Shown here: positions 36,101 to 44,393 of the stretch, one piece after another
Numbering within the stretch: position 1 is the stretch's first letter
How the letters are laid out: each line of letters begins with the position of its first letter
Position numbers and translations under genes: made by a program
The notes under the pieces: model-generated
What the model was told of the DNA's origin: nothing
Database searches by the model: none
What the model saw: only the letters and a program-made list of their open reading frames with translations
Source of the DNA: an uncultured Lachnospiraceae bacterium
GTDB taxonomy: Bacteria > Bacillota > Clostridia > Lachnospirales > Lachnospiraceae
Direction: 5' to 3'
Assembly: GCA_947165025.1 (NCBI GenBank)
Contig: CAMUYQ010000001.1
Coordinates: forward strand, 1 to 64,000
Length of the DNA: 64,000 nucleotides

Positions 36101-36689
36101 CATTGAGGATTACAAGGTGCTCATGGAACGTTATACGCTGACGAAGACGCAGCATGACGACGTTGTCAAAGCGGAGCAGGATCTTATCGGAATACTTGAA
36201 GAACTCGATAAGCTCATGACCACGCAGTTCACGGAGAACTTCAAGCTCATTCAGGAAGAGTTCGACAAGGTGTTCAAGGAACTGTTTGCCGGTGGTAAGG
36301 GTACTCTTGAGATCAATAATGACGAGGATATCCTTGAAGCAGGTATCAACATAAATGCACAGCCGCCCGGAAAGAAACTTCAGAACATGATGATGCTCTC
36401 GGGTGGTGAGAAGGCGCTTGCAGCGATCGCACTTCTGTTTGCGATCCAGAACCTTAAGCCTTCGCCGTTCTGTCTTCTTGATGAGATCGAAGCCGCACTT
36501 GACGAATCAAATGTCGGAAGGTTTGCGGGTTATCTTAATAAGCTTACCGAACATACACAGTTCATAGTTATCACGCACAGACGCGGTACTATGGAAAAAG
36601 CGGACAGACTGTACGGTATCACGATGCAGGAAAAGGGCGTATCCGCGCTTGTTTCCGTCAATCTTATCGATAAGGATCTGGATGACTGA
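33129..36689 (+). CDS. smc: Chromosome segregation protein SMC
   Basis: 1186 aa, full length. Walker A GPNGSGKSNVADAVRW (from residue 31), long coiled coil (about 165-500), flexible hinge (about 510-670 with GALAGGSFKN), second coiled coil (about 675-1030), then the ABC signature LSGGEKALAAIALLFAIQ and Walker B CLLDEIEAALDESN. Works with ScpAB to compact and segregate chromosomes. The rnc-smc-ftsY order is the normal one for Firmicutes; the ATG overlaps the end of rnc. Confidence 0.98.
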   Translation: MYLKNIEVQGFKSFANKINFEFHNGITAIVGPNGSGKSNVADAVRWVLGEQSAKQLRGSSMQDVIFSGTEMRKPMGYAYVAITLDNSDHALPIDYEEVTVARRVYRSGESEYLINGATCRLKDVAEMFYDTGIGKEGYSIIGQGQIDRILSGKPEERRELFDEAAGIVKFKRRKATALKKLEQERANLVRVSDILAELERQVEPLEKQSAVARNYLQMKEELKKLDVNIFLLDNERSKEELAECEKKIEVAENDLKNANEENESIREEYSDVEKKIAELDAGIEEKRAKLSETSLLKEKLEGEINVLNEKINSANISREHFDTRQKALTDDIAAKEAECERLSKEQETLDTETNELIKKRDEAVAELEDLVKQIEEQNDIVETNKNLIITLLNNRAGIQSKLGQFGTMLEQNKIRKAEIQSKLISAKSEEVEQEKLVNSLTLELNTICSDIASIDQKKESMEEKLGDFRSKLEELDTKLGEAQMAYHGIKSKLDTLKNLAERYDGYGSSIKRVMEQKSKMAGIIGVVADIMKVDPKYETAIETALGGNIQNIVTKDEEVAKKLIKYLKENKAGRATFLPLTTTRNRGEFDKPEVRNAKGFIGMANELVSAKSEYDDVISQLLGAIIVIDTVENALKLAKEYNYTLRIVTLEGEYLTPGGALAGGSFKNASNLLGRKREIDALEEEAKKGLKSMESIMDEIDATKDERAKVREDIEEFKAKLQELYIQQNTAQMNVDAAKAHMDEMTEQHANLLTEFEQMEEAEKGITTDQDSAKEELAQSEKREAELNEAISEAGEKLEKLRDVENEKVLAKSDLDLEVTREKQKQDFAKQNVERVRAEIEHLRKESEEIAKSVKDTEEEIKEKQENIAKIRETIEASATSADENEIALNEAIKTKEEFAEKQKSFFDKREAISKKLADLDKELYRLNAQKEKCENEQEGRINYMWNEYEITLSHAAELRDETLTDQASMRKNIHRLRDEIRKLGDVNVNAIEDYKVLMERYTLTKTQHDDVVKAEQDLIGILEELDKLMTTQFTENFKLIQEEFDKVFKELFAGGKGTLEINNDEDILEAGININAQPPGKKLQNMMMLSGGEKALAAIALLFAIQNLKPSPFCLLDEIEAALDESNVGRFAGYLNKLTEHTQFIVITHRRGTMEKADRLYGITMQEKGVSALVSVNLIDKDLDD

Positions 36690-36691
36690 TC

Positions 36692-37636
36692 ATGGCTTTA
36701 TTTTCCAAACTATTTGCCGGACTGTCCAAGACAAGAGCGCAGTTTGATGACGAACTTGCTGAGATATTTGCAAGAGATGAGATCGACGATGATTTTTACG
36801 ACGATCTTGAGGAACTGCTGATTCTTGCTGATATAGGCGTTAAGGCAACAGAAAACATAATAGATGGCCTTCGGGAAGATGCAAAAAAGCTCAGGATCAA
36901 GTCACCCAATGAGCTTGGGAGCCATCTTGCTTTAAAGGTTAAGGATCAGATGGCAACATGCGAAGCTGACTATGAGTTTGAGAACAGAAAGTCCGTAGTA
37001 CTTGTTGTCGGTGTTAACGGAGTCGGAAAGACAACAACGATCGGAAAACTTGCCGCAAAGTACAGGGCTGACGGTAAGAAGGTCATAGTTGCCGCAGCTG
37101 ATACGTTCAGGGCAGCAGCACAGGACCAGCTGTCGGTATGGGCAGAGCGGAGCGGTGCTTATCTTATAACCGGAAAGGACGGACAGGATCCTTCATCGGT
37201 TGTGTATGATGCTGTAAATGCAGCAAGATCAAGGGATACTGATATCTGTCTCATCGATACTGCCGGAAGGCTCAACAACAAGAAGAACCTGATGGAAGAG
37301 CTTAAGAAGATGAACAGGATCATTGAGAGGGAATATCCCGATGCTTACAAAGAGACGCTCATCGTTCTTGATGGTGCAACGGGACAGAACGCAGTCAACC
37401 AGGCAAGGGAATTCAAGGATGCGACAGATGTGTCCGGAATTGTGATCACAAAACTTGACGGAAGCGCAAAGGGCGGTATCGCGATCGCGATCCAGTCGGA
37501 ACTTTCGATCCCGGTCAAGTTCGTAGGCGTCGGAGAAGGTGTTGATGACCTTCAGAAGTTTGACGCAGATACATATGTAAGAGCGTTGTTCTACAGGGAA
37601 GGAGCGGATGACGATGCCGGCGAGACAGAAGAATAA
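36692..37636 (+). CDS. ftsY: Signal recognition particle receptor FtsY
   Basis: 314 aa SRP-type GTPase at the membrane that receives Ffh-ribosome complexes. NG domains only, with a very short N-terminal A region: G1 GVNGVGKTTTIGK, ADTFRAAAQ, G3 DTAGRL, G4 TKLDGSAKGG. It begins 2 nt after the smc stop. Its partner ffh is also in the window at 40114. The end overlaps the longest reading of the next gene. Confidence 0.97.
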   Translation: MALFSKLFAGLSKTRAQFDDELAEIFARDEIDDDFYDDLEELLILADIGVKATENIIDGLREDAKKLRIKSPNELGSHLALKVKDQMATCEADYEFENRKSVVLVVGVNGVGKTTTIGKLAAKYRADGKKVIVAAADTFRAAAQDQLSVWAERSGAYLITGKDGQDPSSVVYDAVNAARSRDTDICLIDTAGRLNNKKNLMEELKKMNRIIEREYPDAYKETLIVLDGATGQNAVNQAREFKDATDVSGIVITKLDGSAKGGIAIAIQSELSIPVKFVGVGEGVDDLQKFDADTYVRALFYREGADDDAGETEE

Positions 37637-38855
37637 GACAGATATGCTCACACTTGACAAGTTCGAAGAAGCAAGTGAGATCGTCACGGAAGTTACAAAG
37701 GAAACAAAGCTTGTTTACAGTGCTTTTCTCAGCGAGAGGACAGGTAACAAAGTATATTTGAAGCCCGAGAACATGCAGATGACCGGTGCCTACAAGCTTC
37801 GCGGTGCCTACTATAAGGTCAGCACGATGTCAGAGAAAGAAAGAGCCAAGGGTATCATTACCGCATCCGCAGGCAATCATGCACAGGGAGTTGCCTATGC
37901 GGCAAAGGAATTCGGTCTTAAGGCAGTCATCGTTATGCCGACGACAACACCGCTCATCAAGGTAAACCGTACCAAAAATCTCGGCGCCGAGGTCATCCTT
38001 TACGGTGACGTATATGATGAGGCATGTGATAAAGCGCTTCAGCTCGCAAAGGAAAAAGGCTACACGTTCATCCATCCGTTCGACGATCCTGCCGTTGCGA
38101 CCGGCCAGGGTACGATAGCGATGGAGATCTTCCGGGATCTTCCGGTTGTTGATTATATTCTCGTTCCGATAGGCGGAGGCGGACTTGCGGCAGGTGTTTC
38201 AACTCTTGCAAAGCTTCTTAATCCGAAGATCAAAGTCATCGGGGTCGAGCCCGAGGGGGCTGCGTGCATGAAGGCATCGCTTGAGGCAGGAAAGGTTGTA
38301 TCACTTCCCGGTGTTTCAACGATAGCCGACGGTACAGCTGTCAAGACCCCCGGTCAGGAGATCTTCCCTTATATTCAGAAGAATATCGACAAGATAATAA
38401 CGGTCGGTGACGAGGAACTCATCGTTGCATTCCTCGACATGGTCGAAAATCATAAGATGATCGTTGAGAATTCCGGCCTTCTTACAGTGGCTGCGCTCAA
38501 CCATCTCAAGGTTAAGAACAAGAGGATCGTATCGATACTCTCGGGCGGAAACATGGACGTTATAACGATGTCATCCGTAGTATCGCAGGGGCTTATCATG
38601 AGAGACAGGATATTTACCGTATCCGTACTTCTTCCCGACAAGCCCGGAGAACTTTCAAGAGTCGCAAACGTCATTGCAAAAGAGAACGGAAACGTTATCA
38701 AGCTCGAGCATAATCAGTTTGTTTCGACGAACAGAAACGCTGCAGTGGAACTTCGTATCACGCTTGAGGCATTCGGTACCGATCATAAGAATAAGATAAT
38801 CGATTCGCTCGAAAAGACGGGATATAAACCCAAGATAGTCAGAACGAGCATCTAA
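37608..38855 (+). CDS. ilvA: Threonine ammonia-lyase (catabolic type with ACT domain)
   Basis: PLP enzyme that turns threonine into 2-oxobutyrate and ammonia. 415 aa if the ATG at 37608 is used; ATG 37614 has better spacing to aaggag, and ATG 37644 (MLTLDKFEEA) matches where relatives usually begin. PLP lysine in TGAYKLRGAYYK, phosphate loop PIGGGGLAAG, and a C-terminal ACT domain (VLLPDKPGELSRVANV) for feedback by an amino acid. It overlaps or abuts ftsY. Whether it serves isoleucine synthesis or threonine catabolism cannot be told from context. Confidence 0.9.
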   Translation: MTMPARQKNKTDMLTLDKFEEASEIVTEVTKETKLVYSAFLSERTGNKVYLKPENMQMTGAYKLRGAYYKVSTMSEKERAKGIITASAGNHAQGVAYAAKEFGLKAVIVMPTTTPLIKVNRTKNLGAEVILYGDVYDEACDKALQLAKEKGYTFIHPFDDPAVATGQGTIAMEIFRDLPVVDYILVPIGGGGLAAGVSTLAKLLNPKIKVIGVEPEGAACMKASLEAGKVVSLPGVSTIADGTAVKTPGQEIFPYIQKNIDKIITVGDEELIVAFLDMVENHKMIVENSGLLTVAALNHLKVKNKRIVSILSGGNMDVITMSSVVSQGLIMRDRIFTVSVLLPDKPGELSRVANVIAKENGNVIKLEHNQFVSTNRNAAVELRITLEAFGTDHKNKIIDSLEKTGYKPKIVRTSI

Positions 38856-38869
38856 TATGGAAAAACCTA

Positions 38870-38898
38870 TTGTGTAATAACGCAAAAGGTTGTAAAAT
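38870..38898 (+). promoter_or_regulatory. Sigma-A-type promoter for the secreted protein gene
   Basis: TTGTGT (38870-38875), 17-bp spacer, TAAAAT (38893-38898), about 44 bp before the start codon. Confidence 0.5.
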
Positions 38899-38941
38899 AC
38901 TGTTGTTATTTTGTTTATTTCATCGGAAATGAGGTGGAGAA

Positions 38942-39718
38942 ATGATTAAAAAGGCAATCAAGTTGTTATCGGGTGCTGTACTTGCAGGTGCATTTATTGT
39001 TGCGGCTTCCGTTAACACAAAGGCAGCGCTTCCCAGCACCATCGATATAATCAATGATGCAAACGCTCAGATCGCTGCCGCAAATGCTGCTTATGAAGCT
39101 GCAAAGGCTAACGAGGCCAATCTTCTCGCAGCTTTCAATGCGATCAAGGCAAATCCCGCCCATGGCCAGCTTGAGTACGAACAGGCTGCTTTCAACTATG
39201 CAAATGCAGTAAACGTTACCAAGTGGAATCTCGACCAGCTCAACAATGCAAAGGCTTACCTTAAGAACATCTCCGACAGAGGAAACTTTGAGGACAAGTT
39301 CTGGGCAAACAGAGCAGCTGTTGAAGCTCTTACGACTCTCAAGTCTTCCAAGCAGGAAGCTGACGGAGCCGCAAACATCGCAAACGGTCTTGCACAGCAG
39401 ATTGCGAATGTAGAGAAGGCCATCGCAGGATATCAGACACAGCTTGCTGTATCGCCTTACGCTTACCAGGCAGCTATCGATTCACTTACTGTGAAGCTTA
39501 ACGCATTAAAGGCTGAATATGCCAAGTATGCGGCAGATGCAAGCGCAAAGGCTGCAGTATTTGAGAACAATCTCAATACTCTCAATTACAAGGATTTCAA
39601 CCTTGCATTTGATAACTACCAGCATCAGCGTGAGTGGCAGAGAGAGAACCCTTCATTCGATCTTAAAGAGATGAGATGGATGGGTCCCGAAGAGGAAGCT
39701 TACAAGAGCGGTAAATAA
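38942..39718 (+). CDS. Small secreted Ala/Asn-rich helical protein, unknown
   Basis: 258 aa; not recognised. A clear signal peptide (basic start MIKKAIKLL, hydrophobic core, likely cleavage after NTKA near residue 29). The mature part is rich in Ala, Asn, Lys and Gln and looks almost fully helical, probably coiled coil (AQIAAANAAYEAAKANEANL and similar). A charged tail with aromatic residues (HQREWQRENPSFD) ends it. No LPXTG, LysM or membrane anchor is seen, so it may be released. It is a single-gene unit with its own promoter, a strong Shine-Dalgarno (gaggtgg) and a strong terminator, which suggests high expression. Confidence 0.8.
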   Translation: MIKKAIKLLSGAVLAGAFIVAASVNTKAALPSTIDIINDANAQIAAANAAYEAAKANEANLLAAFNAIKANPAHGQLEYEQAAFNYANAVNVTKWNLDQLNNAKAYLKNISDRGNFEDKFWANRAAVEALTTLKSSKQEADGAANIANGLAQQIANVEKAIAGYQTQLAVSPYAYQAAIDSLTVKLNALKAEYAKYAADASAKAAVFENNLNTLNYKDFNLAFDNYQHQREWQRENPSFDLKEMRWMGPEEEAYKSGK

Positions 39719-39735
39719 TCTGAATTAAAGACTCG

Positions 39736-39774
39736 AACAGGTGTCAAGAAAAAATACTTGACACCTGTTTTTTT
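39736..39774 (+). terminator. Rho-independent terminator after the secreted protein gene
   Basis: A perfect 13-bp stem (aacaggtgtcaag / cttgacacctgtt) with an A-rich 8-nt loop and a run of T. It ends just before ylxM. Confidence 0.95.
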
Positions 39775-39796
39775 ATGCTATAAACTATCGAATGTT

Positions 39797-40111
39797 ATGG
39801 ACGATATCGCGAAAAAGAATCTGCTATATGATTTTTACGGAGAACTTCTCACCAAACATCAGCGTCAGATATATGAAGATGCGGTATACAATGACTGTTC
39901 ACTGTCAGAGCTTGCCGAGGAGTATCAGATATCAAGGCAGGGCGTCCATGATCTGTTAAAGAGATGCGACAGAATACTCGAGGACTACGAGGATAAGCTC
40001 AAGCTTGTTGAAAGGTTCAATCTTGTAAAGAAGAAGGCACTTTCTATCGAACAGCTGTCGGATGATGAAAAGATCAAAAAGCTCGCAAGAGAGATAATCA
40101 AAGAGTTGTAA
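39797..40111 (+). CDS. ylxM: UPF0122 / YlxM-type helix-turn-helix protein
   Basis: 104 aa from ATG 39797; the longer frame runs into the terminator hairpin. A sigma-70 region 4-like helix-turn-helix (LSELAEEYQISRQGVHDLLKR) is followed by a charged coiled coil. YlxM proteins are encoded directly before ffh in Firmicutes and are thought to modulate the SRP system. Here ffh starts 2 nt downstream. No strong ribosome site is visible. Confidence 0.9.
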   Translation: MDDIAKKNLLYDFYGELLTKHQRQIYEDAVYNDCSLSELAEEYQISRQGVHDLLKRCDRILEDYEDKLKLVERFNLVKKKALSIEQLSDDEKIKKLAREIIKEL

Positions 40112-40113
40112 GC

Positions 40114-41466
40114 ATGGCATTTGAGAGCCTTACCGATAAACTTCAGAATGTGTTCAAGAACCTTCGCAGCAAAGGCAGACTGACCGAAGCCGATGTCAAG
40201 GCCTCGCTCAAGGAAGTCAAGATGGCGCTCCTTGAGGCCGATGTCAACTTCAAGGTCGTAAAGCAGTTTGTCAAAAGCGTTGAAGAAAGAGCTGTCGGAG
40301 CAGATGTTCTGAACGGACTCAATCCCGGGCAGATGGTCATCAAGATCGTTAACGAGGAGATGACATCGCTCATGGGAAGCGAAGTCACCGAGCTGGAATT
40401 CCAGCCGGGACAGGCAAAGACTGTCATCATGATGTGCGGCCTTCAGGGTTCGGGTAAGACGACAAGTGCGGCAAAGATCGCCGGAAAGCTTTTCAGGAAG
40501 GGTAAGAAGAGCCTTCTTGTTGCCTGTGACGTATACAGGCCTGCAGCCTATGAGCAGCTGAAGATAAACGCCGAAAAGGTCGGAGCTGATTTCTTCGGTA
40601 TCGAGGGCGAAAATGATGTCGTTAAGATCGTTAAAGCGGCGATGGATGAAGCGGTATCAAAGAACGATAACGTTATCATCATAGATACGGCCGGACGTCT
40701 TCAGATAGATGATGTTCTCATGGAAGAACTCGTTCATATCAAGGAAGCAGTAACTGTTCATCAGACACTTCTTGTTGTTGATGCGATGACCGGACAGGAA
40801 GCCGTTAATGTTGCTGATACGTTCAATGAGAAGATCGGTATAGACGGTGTCGTTCTGTCAAAGATGGACGGCGACGCCAGAGGCGGTGCAGCGCTTTCCG
40901 TCAAGAGCGTTACGGGCAAGCCGATACTGTTTGTCGGTATGGGTGAGAAGCTGACTGATATGGATCAGTTTTATCCCGACAGGATGGCCTCACGTATACT
41001 CGGAATGGGCGATGTGCTCAGCCTTATCGAAAAGGCCGGCGAGCAGATAGATGAAAAAAAAGAGAAAGAGATGTCCGCAAAGCTCAAAAAGGGAAAGTTC
41101 GATTTTGAGGACTACCTTGAGAGCATGAACCAGATGAAGAAGATGGGTGGTCTTGCATCGGTAATGTCGATGCTTCCCGGAATGGGAGGAATGCTCCCGA
41201 AGGGCGCCAATATGGCGGATCTAACCGATCAGATAGATGATAAGAAGATGGCAAGGACAGAGGCGATCGTGCTGTCCATGACCAAGCAGGAGAGACAGAA
41301 CCCCGATATTCTGAACCCCTCAAGAAAACACAGGATCGCAAAAGGGGCGGGCGTAGATATTGCCGAGGTGAACAGGCTGATCAAGCAGTTCACACAGGCG
41401 CAGAAGATGATGAAGCAGATGCCTCAGCTTATGGGAAAACGCGGAAGATTCAAACTCCCGTTTTAA
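40114..41466 (+). CDS. ffh: Signal recognition particle protein Ffh
   Basis: 450 aa GTPase that binds SRP RNA and signal sequences. N domain, G domain with GLQGSGKTTSAAK, DVYRPAAYEQL, DTAGRLQ and SKMDGDARGGAAL, and a Met-rich M domain (about 300-445: MNQMKKMGGL, MLPGMGGMLP, RIAKGAG, MMKQMPQL). Its order with ylxM upstream and rpsP downstream is canonical. Confidence 0.98.
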   Translation: MAFESLTDKLQNVFKNLRSKGRLTEADVKASLKEVKMALLEADVNFKVVKQFVKSVEERAVGADVLNGLNPGQMVIKIVNEEMTSLMGSEVTELEFQPGQAKTVIMMCGLQGSGKTTSAAKIAGKLFRKGKKSLLVACDVYRPAAYEQLKINAEKVGADFFGIEGENDVVKIVKAAMDEAVSKNDNVIIIDTAGRLQIDDVLMEELVHIKEAVTVHQTLLVVDAMTGQEAVNVADTFNEKIGIDGVVLSKMDGDARGGAALSVKSVTGKPILFVGMGEKLTDMDQFYPDRMASRILGMGDVLSLIEKAGEQIDEKKEKEMSAKLKKGKFDFEDYLESMNQMKKMGGLASVMSMLPGMGGMLPKGANMADLTDQIDDKKMARTEAIVLSMTKQERQNPDILNPSRKHRIAKGAGVDIAEVNRLIKQFTQAQKMMKQMPQLMGKRGRFKLPF

Positions 41467-41500
41467 ATATTAACAATCAATTCATTTGGAGGATGAGAAA

Positions 41501-41746
41501 ATGGCAGTAAAGATCAGATTACGCAGAATGGGTCAGAAGAAGGCTCCCTACTACAGGATCGTTGTAGCAGATTCAAGGAGTCCCCGCGACGGAAGATGTA
41601 TCGAAGAGATCGGAACATACGATCCTTCATCGGATCCTTCCACATACAACATCGATGCCGAGAAGGCAAAAAAGTGGCTTGATAACGGTGCCCAGCCTAC
41701 TGAGGTCGTAGGAAAGCTCTTCAAGCTTGCCGGTATCGAAAAATAA
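41501..41746 (+). CDS. rpsP: 30S ribosomal protein S16
   Basis: 81 aa from ATG 41501 (ttggagg upstream; an in-frame earlier start lies in the ribosome site). Typical start [31 protein letters not shown]. Followed 18 nt later by khpA. Confidence 0.97.
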   Translation: MAVKIRLRRMGQKKAPYYRIVVADSRSPRDGRCIEEIGTYDPSSDPSTYNIDAEKAKKWLDNGAQPTEVVGKLFKLAGIEK

Positions 41747-41764
41747 AGACTGCGGAGGGATACT

Positions 41765-41995
41765 ATGAAAGAACTTGTTGAGGTTATCGCGAAAGCCCTG
41801 GTTGAAAATCCCGACCAGGTTGTTGTAACCGAAAAAGAAGATTCCAGATCCATCGTGATCGAACTTAAGGTTGCCCCCCAGGATATGGGTAAGGTCATCG
41901 GCAAGCAGGGAAGGATCGCAAAGGCGATCCGCGGTGTCGTAAAAGCTGCTTCGGCTGACCTGCCGAAAAAGGTGCTTGTTGACATAGTACAGTGA
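41765..41995 (+). CDS. khpA: KH domain RNA-binding protein KhpA
   Basis: 76 aa, a single KH domain with the GxxG loop in GKVIGKQGRIAKAIR. KhpA, with KhpB/Jag, binds RNA and affects cell elongation in streptococci. Its place between rpsP and rimM is standard. It is followed by a hairpin. Confidence 0.93.
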   Translation: MKELVEVIAKALVENPDQVVVTEKEDSRSIVIELKVAPQDMGKVIGKQGRIAKAIRGVVKAASADLPKKVLVDIVQ

Positions 41996-42021
41996 ATGAT
42001 CATCTGGAAGATGTTCTGAAA

Positions 42022-42042
42022 AGGGGCGGCCTTGCTGCCCCT
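42022..42042 (+). terminator. Hairpin between khpA and rimM (partial terminator or processing site)
   Basis: A 9-bp stem (aggggcggc / gctgcccct, one G-U) with a CTT loop followed by tgtttattt, a poor U-run. It may attenuate rather than stop transcription into rimM-trmD. Confidence 0.5.
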
Positions 42043-42065
42043 GTTTATTTGTAAAGGAGTTCTGC

Positions 42066-42575
42066 TTGGAAGATTTGCTTCAGATCGGCGTTATCACAAG
42101 AACTCACGGAGTCAGTGGGGAAGTCAAGGTTTTTCCCATGACCGATGACGTCAGACGTTTCAAGAAACTGAAAAAGGCACTGCTTGATACCGGAAAGGGC
42201 TATACCGAGCTTGAATGTGAGGGCGCGAAGTTCTTTAAGCAGTTTGTCATCCTCAAGTTCAAAGACCATGACAGCATCGAGTCTGTTCAGGGATACTGTC
42301 AGAAGGGCCTGTTCGTAACAAGAGCGGATGCCGTTAAGTGCAATAAGGATGAATACTTTATCGCTGATCTTATCGGTATGACGGTGGAAGATCCGGAACT
42401 TGGGCTTGAAGGCACTATCACGAACGTTATCGAAACAGGTGCCAATGATGTGTATGAGATCGAACTTTCCGACAAAAGGCAGGTCCTGATACCTGCGATC
42501 AGGGAATGCATCCTTGATGTTGATGTTAAAGAGAAAAAGATGATCATACACATTCTTCCGGGTCTTCTTGACTGA
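42066..42575 (+). CDS. rimM: Ribosome maturation factor RimM
   Basis: 169 aa. Binds S19 during 30S assembly. The start TTG at 42066 has aaggag 7 nt upstream. N-terminal barrel begins IGVITRTHGVSGEVKV; the C-terminal PRC-barrel has VLIPAIRECILDVDVKEKKM. It overlaps no neighbour in its likely form; trmD starts 16 nt after its stop. Confidence 0.95.
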   Translation: MEDLLQIGVITRTHGVSGEVKVFPMTDDVRRFKKLKKALLDTGKGYTELECEGAKFFKQFVILKFKDHDSIESVQGYCQKGLFVTRADAVKCNKDEYFIADLIGMTVEDPELGLEGTITNVIETGANDVYEIELSDKRQVLIPAIRECILDVDVKEKKMIIHILPGLLD

Positions 42576-42591
42576 ATGTAAAGGAGTACTG

Positions 42592-43284
42592 ATGAACTTT
42601 CATATCATGACGCTCTTTCCGGAAATGGTCATGTCCGGCCTTTCCGAAAGCATTATCGGACGCGCCGTAAGGAACGGCCTTCTGTCGATAGAAGCAGTCA
42701 ATATACGCGATTTTGCGGATAACAAACACAATAAGGTCGACGATTACACATACGGAGGCGGAGCGGGTATGCTCATGCAGGCCGAACCCGTATATCGCTG
42801 TTATGAAGATATTGTGGGCCGCCTGGGGCGAAAATCAGTCCGTGTGGTCTATCTCACCCCGCAGGGACGTATCTTTGACCAGAAGACGGCTGAGGAATTT
42901 GCCAAAGAGGAAGACCTGATCCTGCTTTGCGGTCATTACGAAGGCATAGATGAGAGAGTTCTTGAAGAGATCGTCACCGACAATATTTCGGTAGGCGACT
43001 ATGTCTTAACAGGCGGCGAGCTTCCGGCTATGATCGTTGTTGATGCGGTTTCCCGCCTGGTTCCGGGAGTACTTCATAATGACGATTCTTCCGAATACGA
43101 GTCTTTTTCGGACGGATTACTTGAATATCCGCAGTATTCCAGGCCCGAAGTCTGGCATGACAAGAGAGTGCCGGAAATACTGCTTTCCGGGGATCATGCA
43201 AAGGTGGATTCGTGGAGACATGAGCAGTCTCTTATCAGAACGCGCAAGAGAAGGCCCGATCTGTACGAGAAATACTTGCAATAA
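42592..43284 (+). CDS. trmD: tRNA (guanine-N1)-methyltransferase TrmD
   Basis: Methylates G37 next to the anticodon to prevent frameshifting. 230 aa from ATG 42592 (aaaggagtactg upstream; the longer frame overlaps rimM). SPOUT knot motifs are LLCGHYEGIDERV and YVLTGGELPAM; the early part has MTLFPEM and YGGGAGMLMQAEP. Confidence 0.97.
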   Translation: MNFHIMTLFPEMVMSGLSESIIGRAVRNGLLSIEAVNIRDFADNKHNKVDDYTYGGGAGMLMQAEPVYRCYEDIVGRLGRKSVRVVYLTPQGRIFDQKTAEEFAKEEDLILLCGHYEGIDERVLEEIVTDNISVGDYVLTGGELPAMIVVDAVSRLVPGVLHNDDSSEYESFSDGLLEYPQYSRPEVWHDKRVPEILLSGDHAKVDSWRHEQSLIRTRKRRPDLYEKYLQ

Positions 43285-43304
43285 GCACATTCCTGTGTTA
43301 ATAT
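43276..43304 (+). promoter_or_regulatory. Sigma-A-type promoter for rplS
   Basis: TTGCAA (43276-43281) overlaps the end of trmD; 17-bp spacer; TAATAT (43299-43304). It would give rplS its own transcript with a ~65-nt leader. Confidence 0.6.
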
Positions 43305-43322
43305 ATCAAAGTTGTTATAAAA

Positions 43323-43360
43323 GACGGTCCTCTGCCGGATGCCGGTAAGAACGTCCGGAT
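43323..43360 (+). promoter_or_regulatory. Possible L19 leader structure before rplS
   Basis: GACG (43323-43326) can pair with CGTC (43352-43355) and encloses a small CCGG-ATG-CCGG hairpin, just before the rplS ribosome site (aggagg). Firmicutes are known to have an autoregulatory L19 leader at this place. Match to that family is by position and the presence of a small fold only. Confidence 0.4.
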
Positions 43361-43376
43361 CAATAGGAGGAAAGAA

Positions 43377-43724
43377 ATGAACGACATTATCAAAGAGATC
43401 GAGAGCGAACAGCTCAAGGAGTCAGTTCCCGAGTTCGCTATCGGTGATACCGTAAAGGTATACGGTAAGATCAAAGAGGGAAACCGTGAGAGAATCCAGG
43501 TATTCGAAGGCACGGTCATCAAGCGCCAGGGCGGTTCAAGCCGCGAGACATTTACGGTCCGCAAGAATTCAAACGGCGTAGGAGTTGAAAAGACATGGCC
43601 TCTTCACTCACCGAATGTAGAGAAGATCGAGGTTACAAGACGCGGTAAAGTCCGCAGGGCTAAGCTCTTCTACTTAAGAGAACGTTCCGGTAAGAGTGCT
43701 AAGGTTAAAGAGCTCATCCGCTGA
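43377..43724 (+). CDS. rplS: 50S ribosomal protein L19
   Basis: 115 aa, standard length. Contains [30 protein letters not shown] and [20 protein letters not shown]. Own promoter, strong aggaggaaag, and a terminator directly after. Confidence 0.98.
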   Translation: MNDIIKEIESEQLKESVPEFAIGDTVKVYGKIKEGNRERIQVFEGTVIKRQGGSSRETFTVRKNSNGVGVEKTWPLHSPNVEKIEVTRRGKVRRAKLFYLRERSGKSAKVKELIR

Positions 43725-43739
43725 CAGACAGTTTATTAT

Positions 43740-43773
43740 GAAGCACTTGCGATCTGCAGGTGCTTCTTGTTTT
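43740..43773 (+). terminator. Rho-independent terminator after rplS
   Basis: gaagcacttgc / gcaggtgcttc (11 bp with one G-U) and a 5-nt loop, followed by ttgtttt. Confidence 0.8.
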
Positions 43774-43790
43774 AATAACGGGAAGATCAT

Positions 43791-44393
43791 ATGTTCAGAA
43801 GACGACCGGCACGCAGGGGTGCCGCTTCACTTTCATATATCAATCGTGAGAGAAAATTCAACATTAATATTCTATATCAGGTCATCCAGTGGATATTCCT
43901 CGTATTCATCGCGGTGTTTCTCGGTGTTGCCCTTGTGTTCGCATTCGGTATCAGAACAAGCGTTATAGGGGAATCCATGGAGCCTTCGCTTTCTAACGGT
44001 CAGGAAGTACTGATCAACAAGATAGCATATCAGTTCTCATCACCCAGACAGGGCGATGTCATCGTGTTCCGCCCGAACGGAAACGAAAACACGCATTTAT
44101 CGGTAAAAAGGGTTGTTGCAACACCCGGAGACAAGGTCCAGATCGTGCAGGGTAAGGTAGTTATCAACGGTGCCGTCTACAAGGATGACAGAGCTGAGGA
44201 TACACCGGATCCCGGAGTTGCAGCCTCGGAGATAGTTCTCGGGGCAGATGAATACTTTGTGCTCGGGGATAACAGAAGAAATTCCGAGGACTCGAGAAGC
44301 GCAAATATCGGAAATATCAGCCGTGGAATGATCGAAGGTAAAGCATGGTATCACTTAAAGAGCAAAAACAGGCCGGCCGGGAGGGTTGAATGA
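43791..44393 (+). CDS. lepB: Signal peptidase I (first copy)
   Basis: 200 aa serine-lysine protease that removes signal peptides outside the membrane. Arg-rich N-terminus, one membrane helix (about 29-52), catalytic Ser62 in GESMEPSL and Lys106 in VKRVVATPGD, and box E GDNRRNSEDSR. Its stop overlaps the rbgA start by 4 nt. A second copy lies directly after rbgA. Confidence 0.95.
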   Translation: MFRRRPARRGAASLSYINRERKFNINILYQVIQWIFLVFIAVFLGVALVFAFGIRTSVIGESMEPSLSNGQEVLINKIAYQFSSPRQGDVIVFRPNGNENTHLSVKRVVATPGDKVQIVQGKVVINGAVYKDDRAEDTPDPGVAASEIVLGADEYFVLGDNRRNSEDSRSANIGNISRGMIEGKAWYHLKSKNRPAGRVE

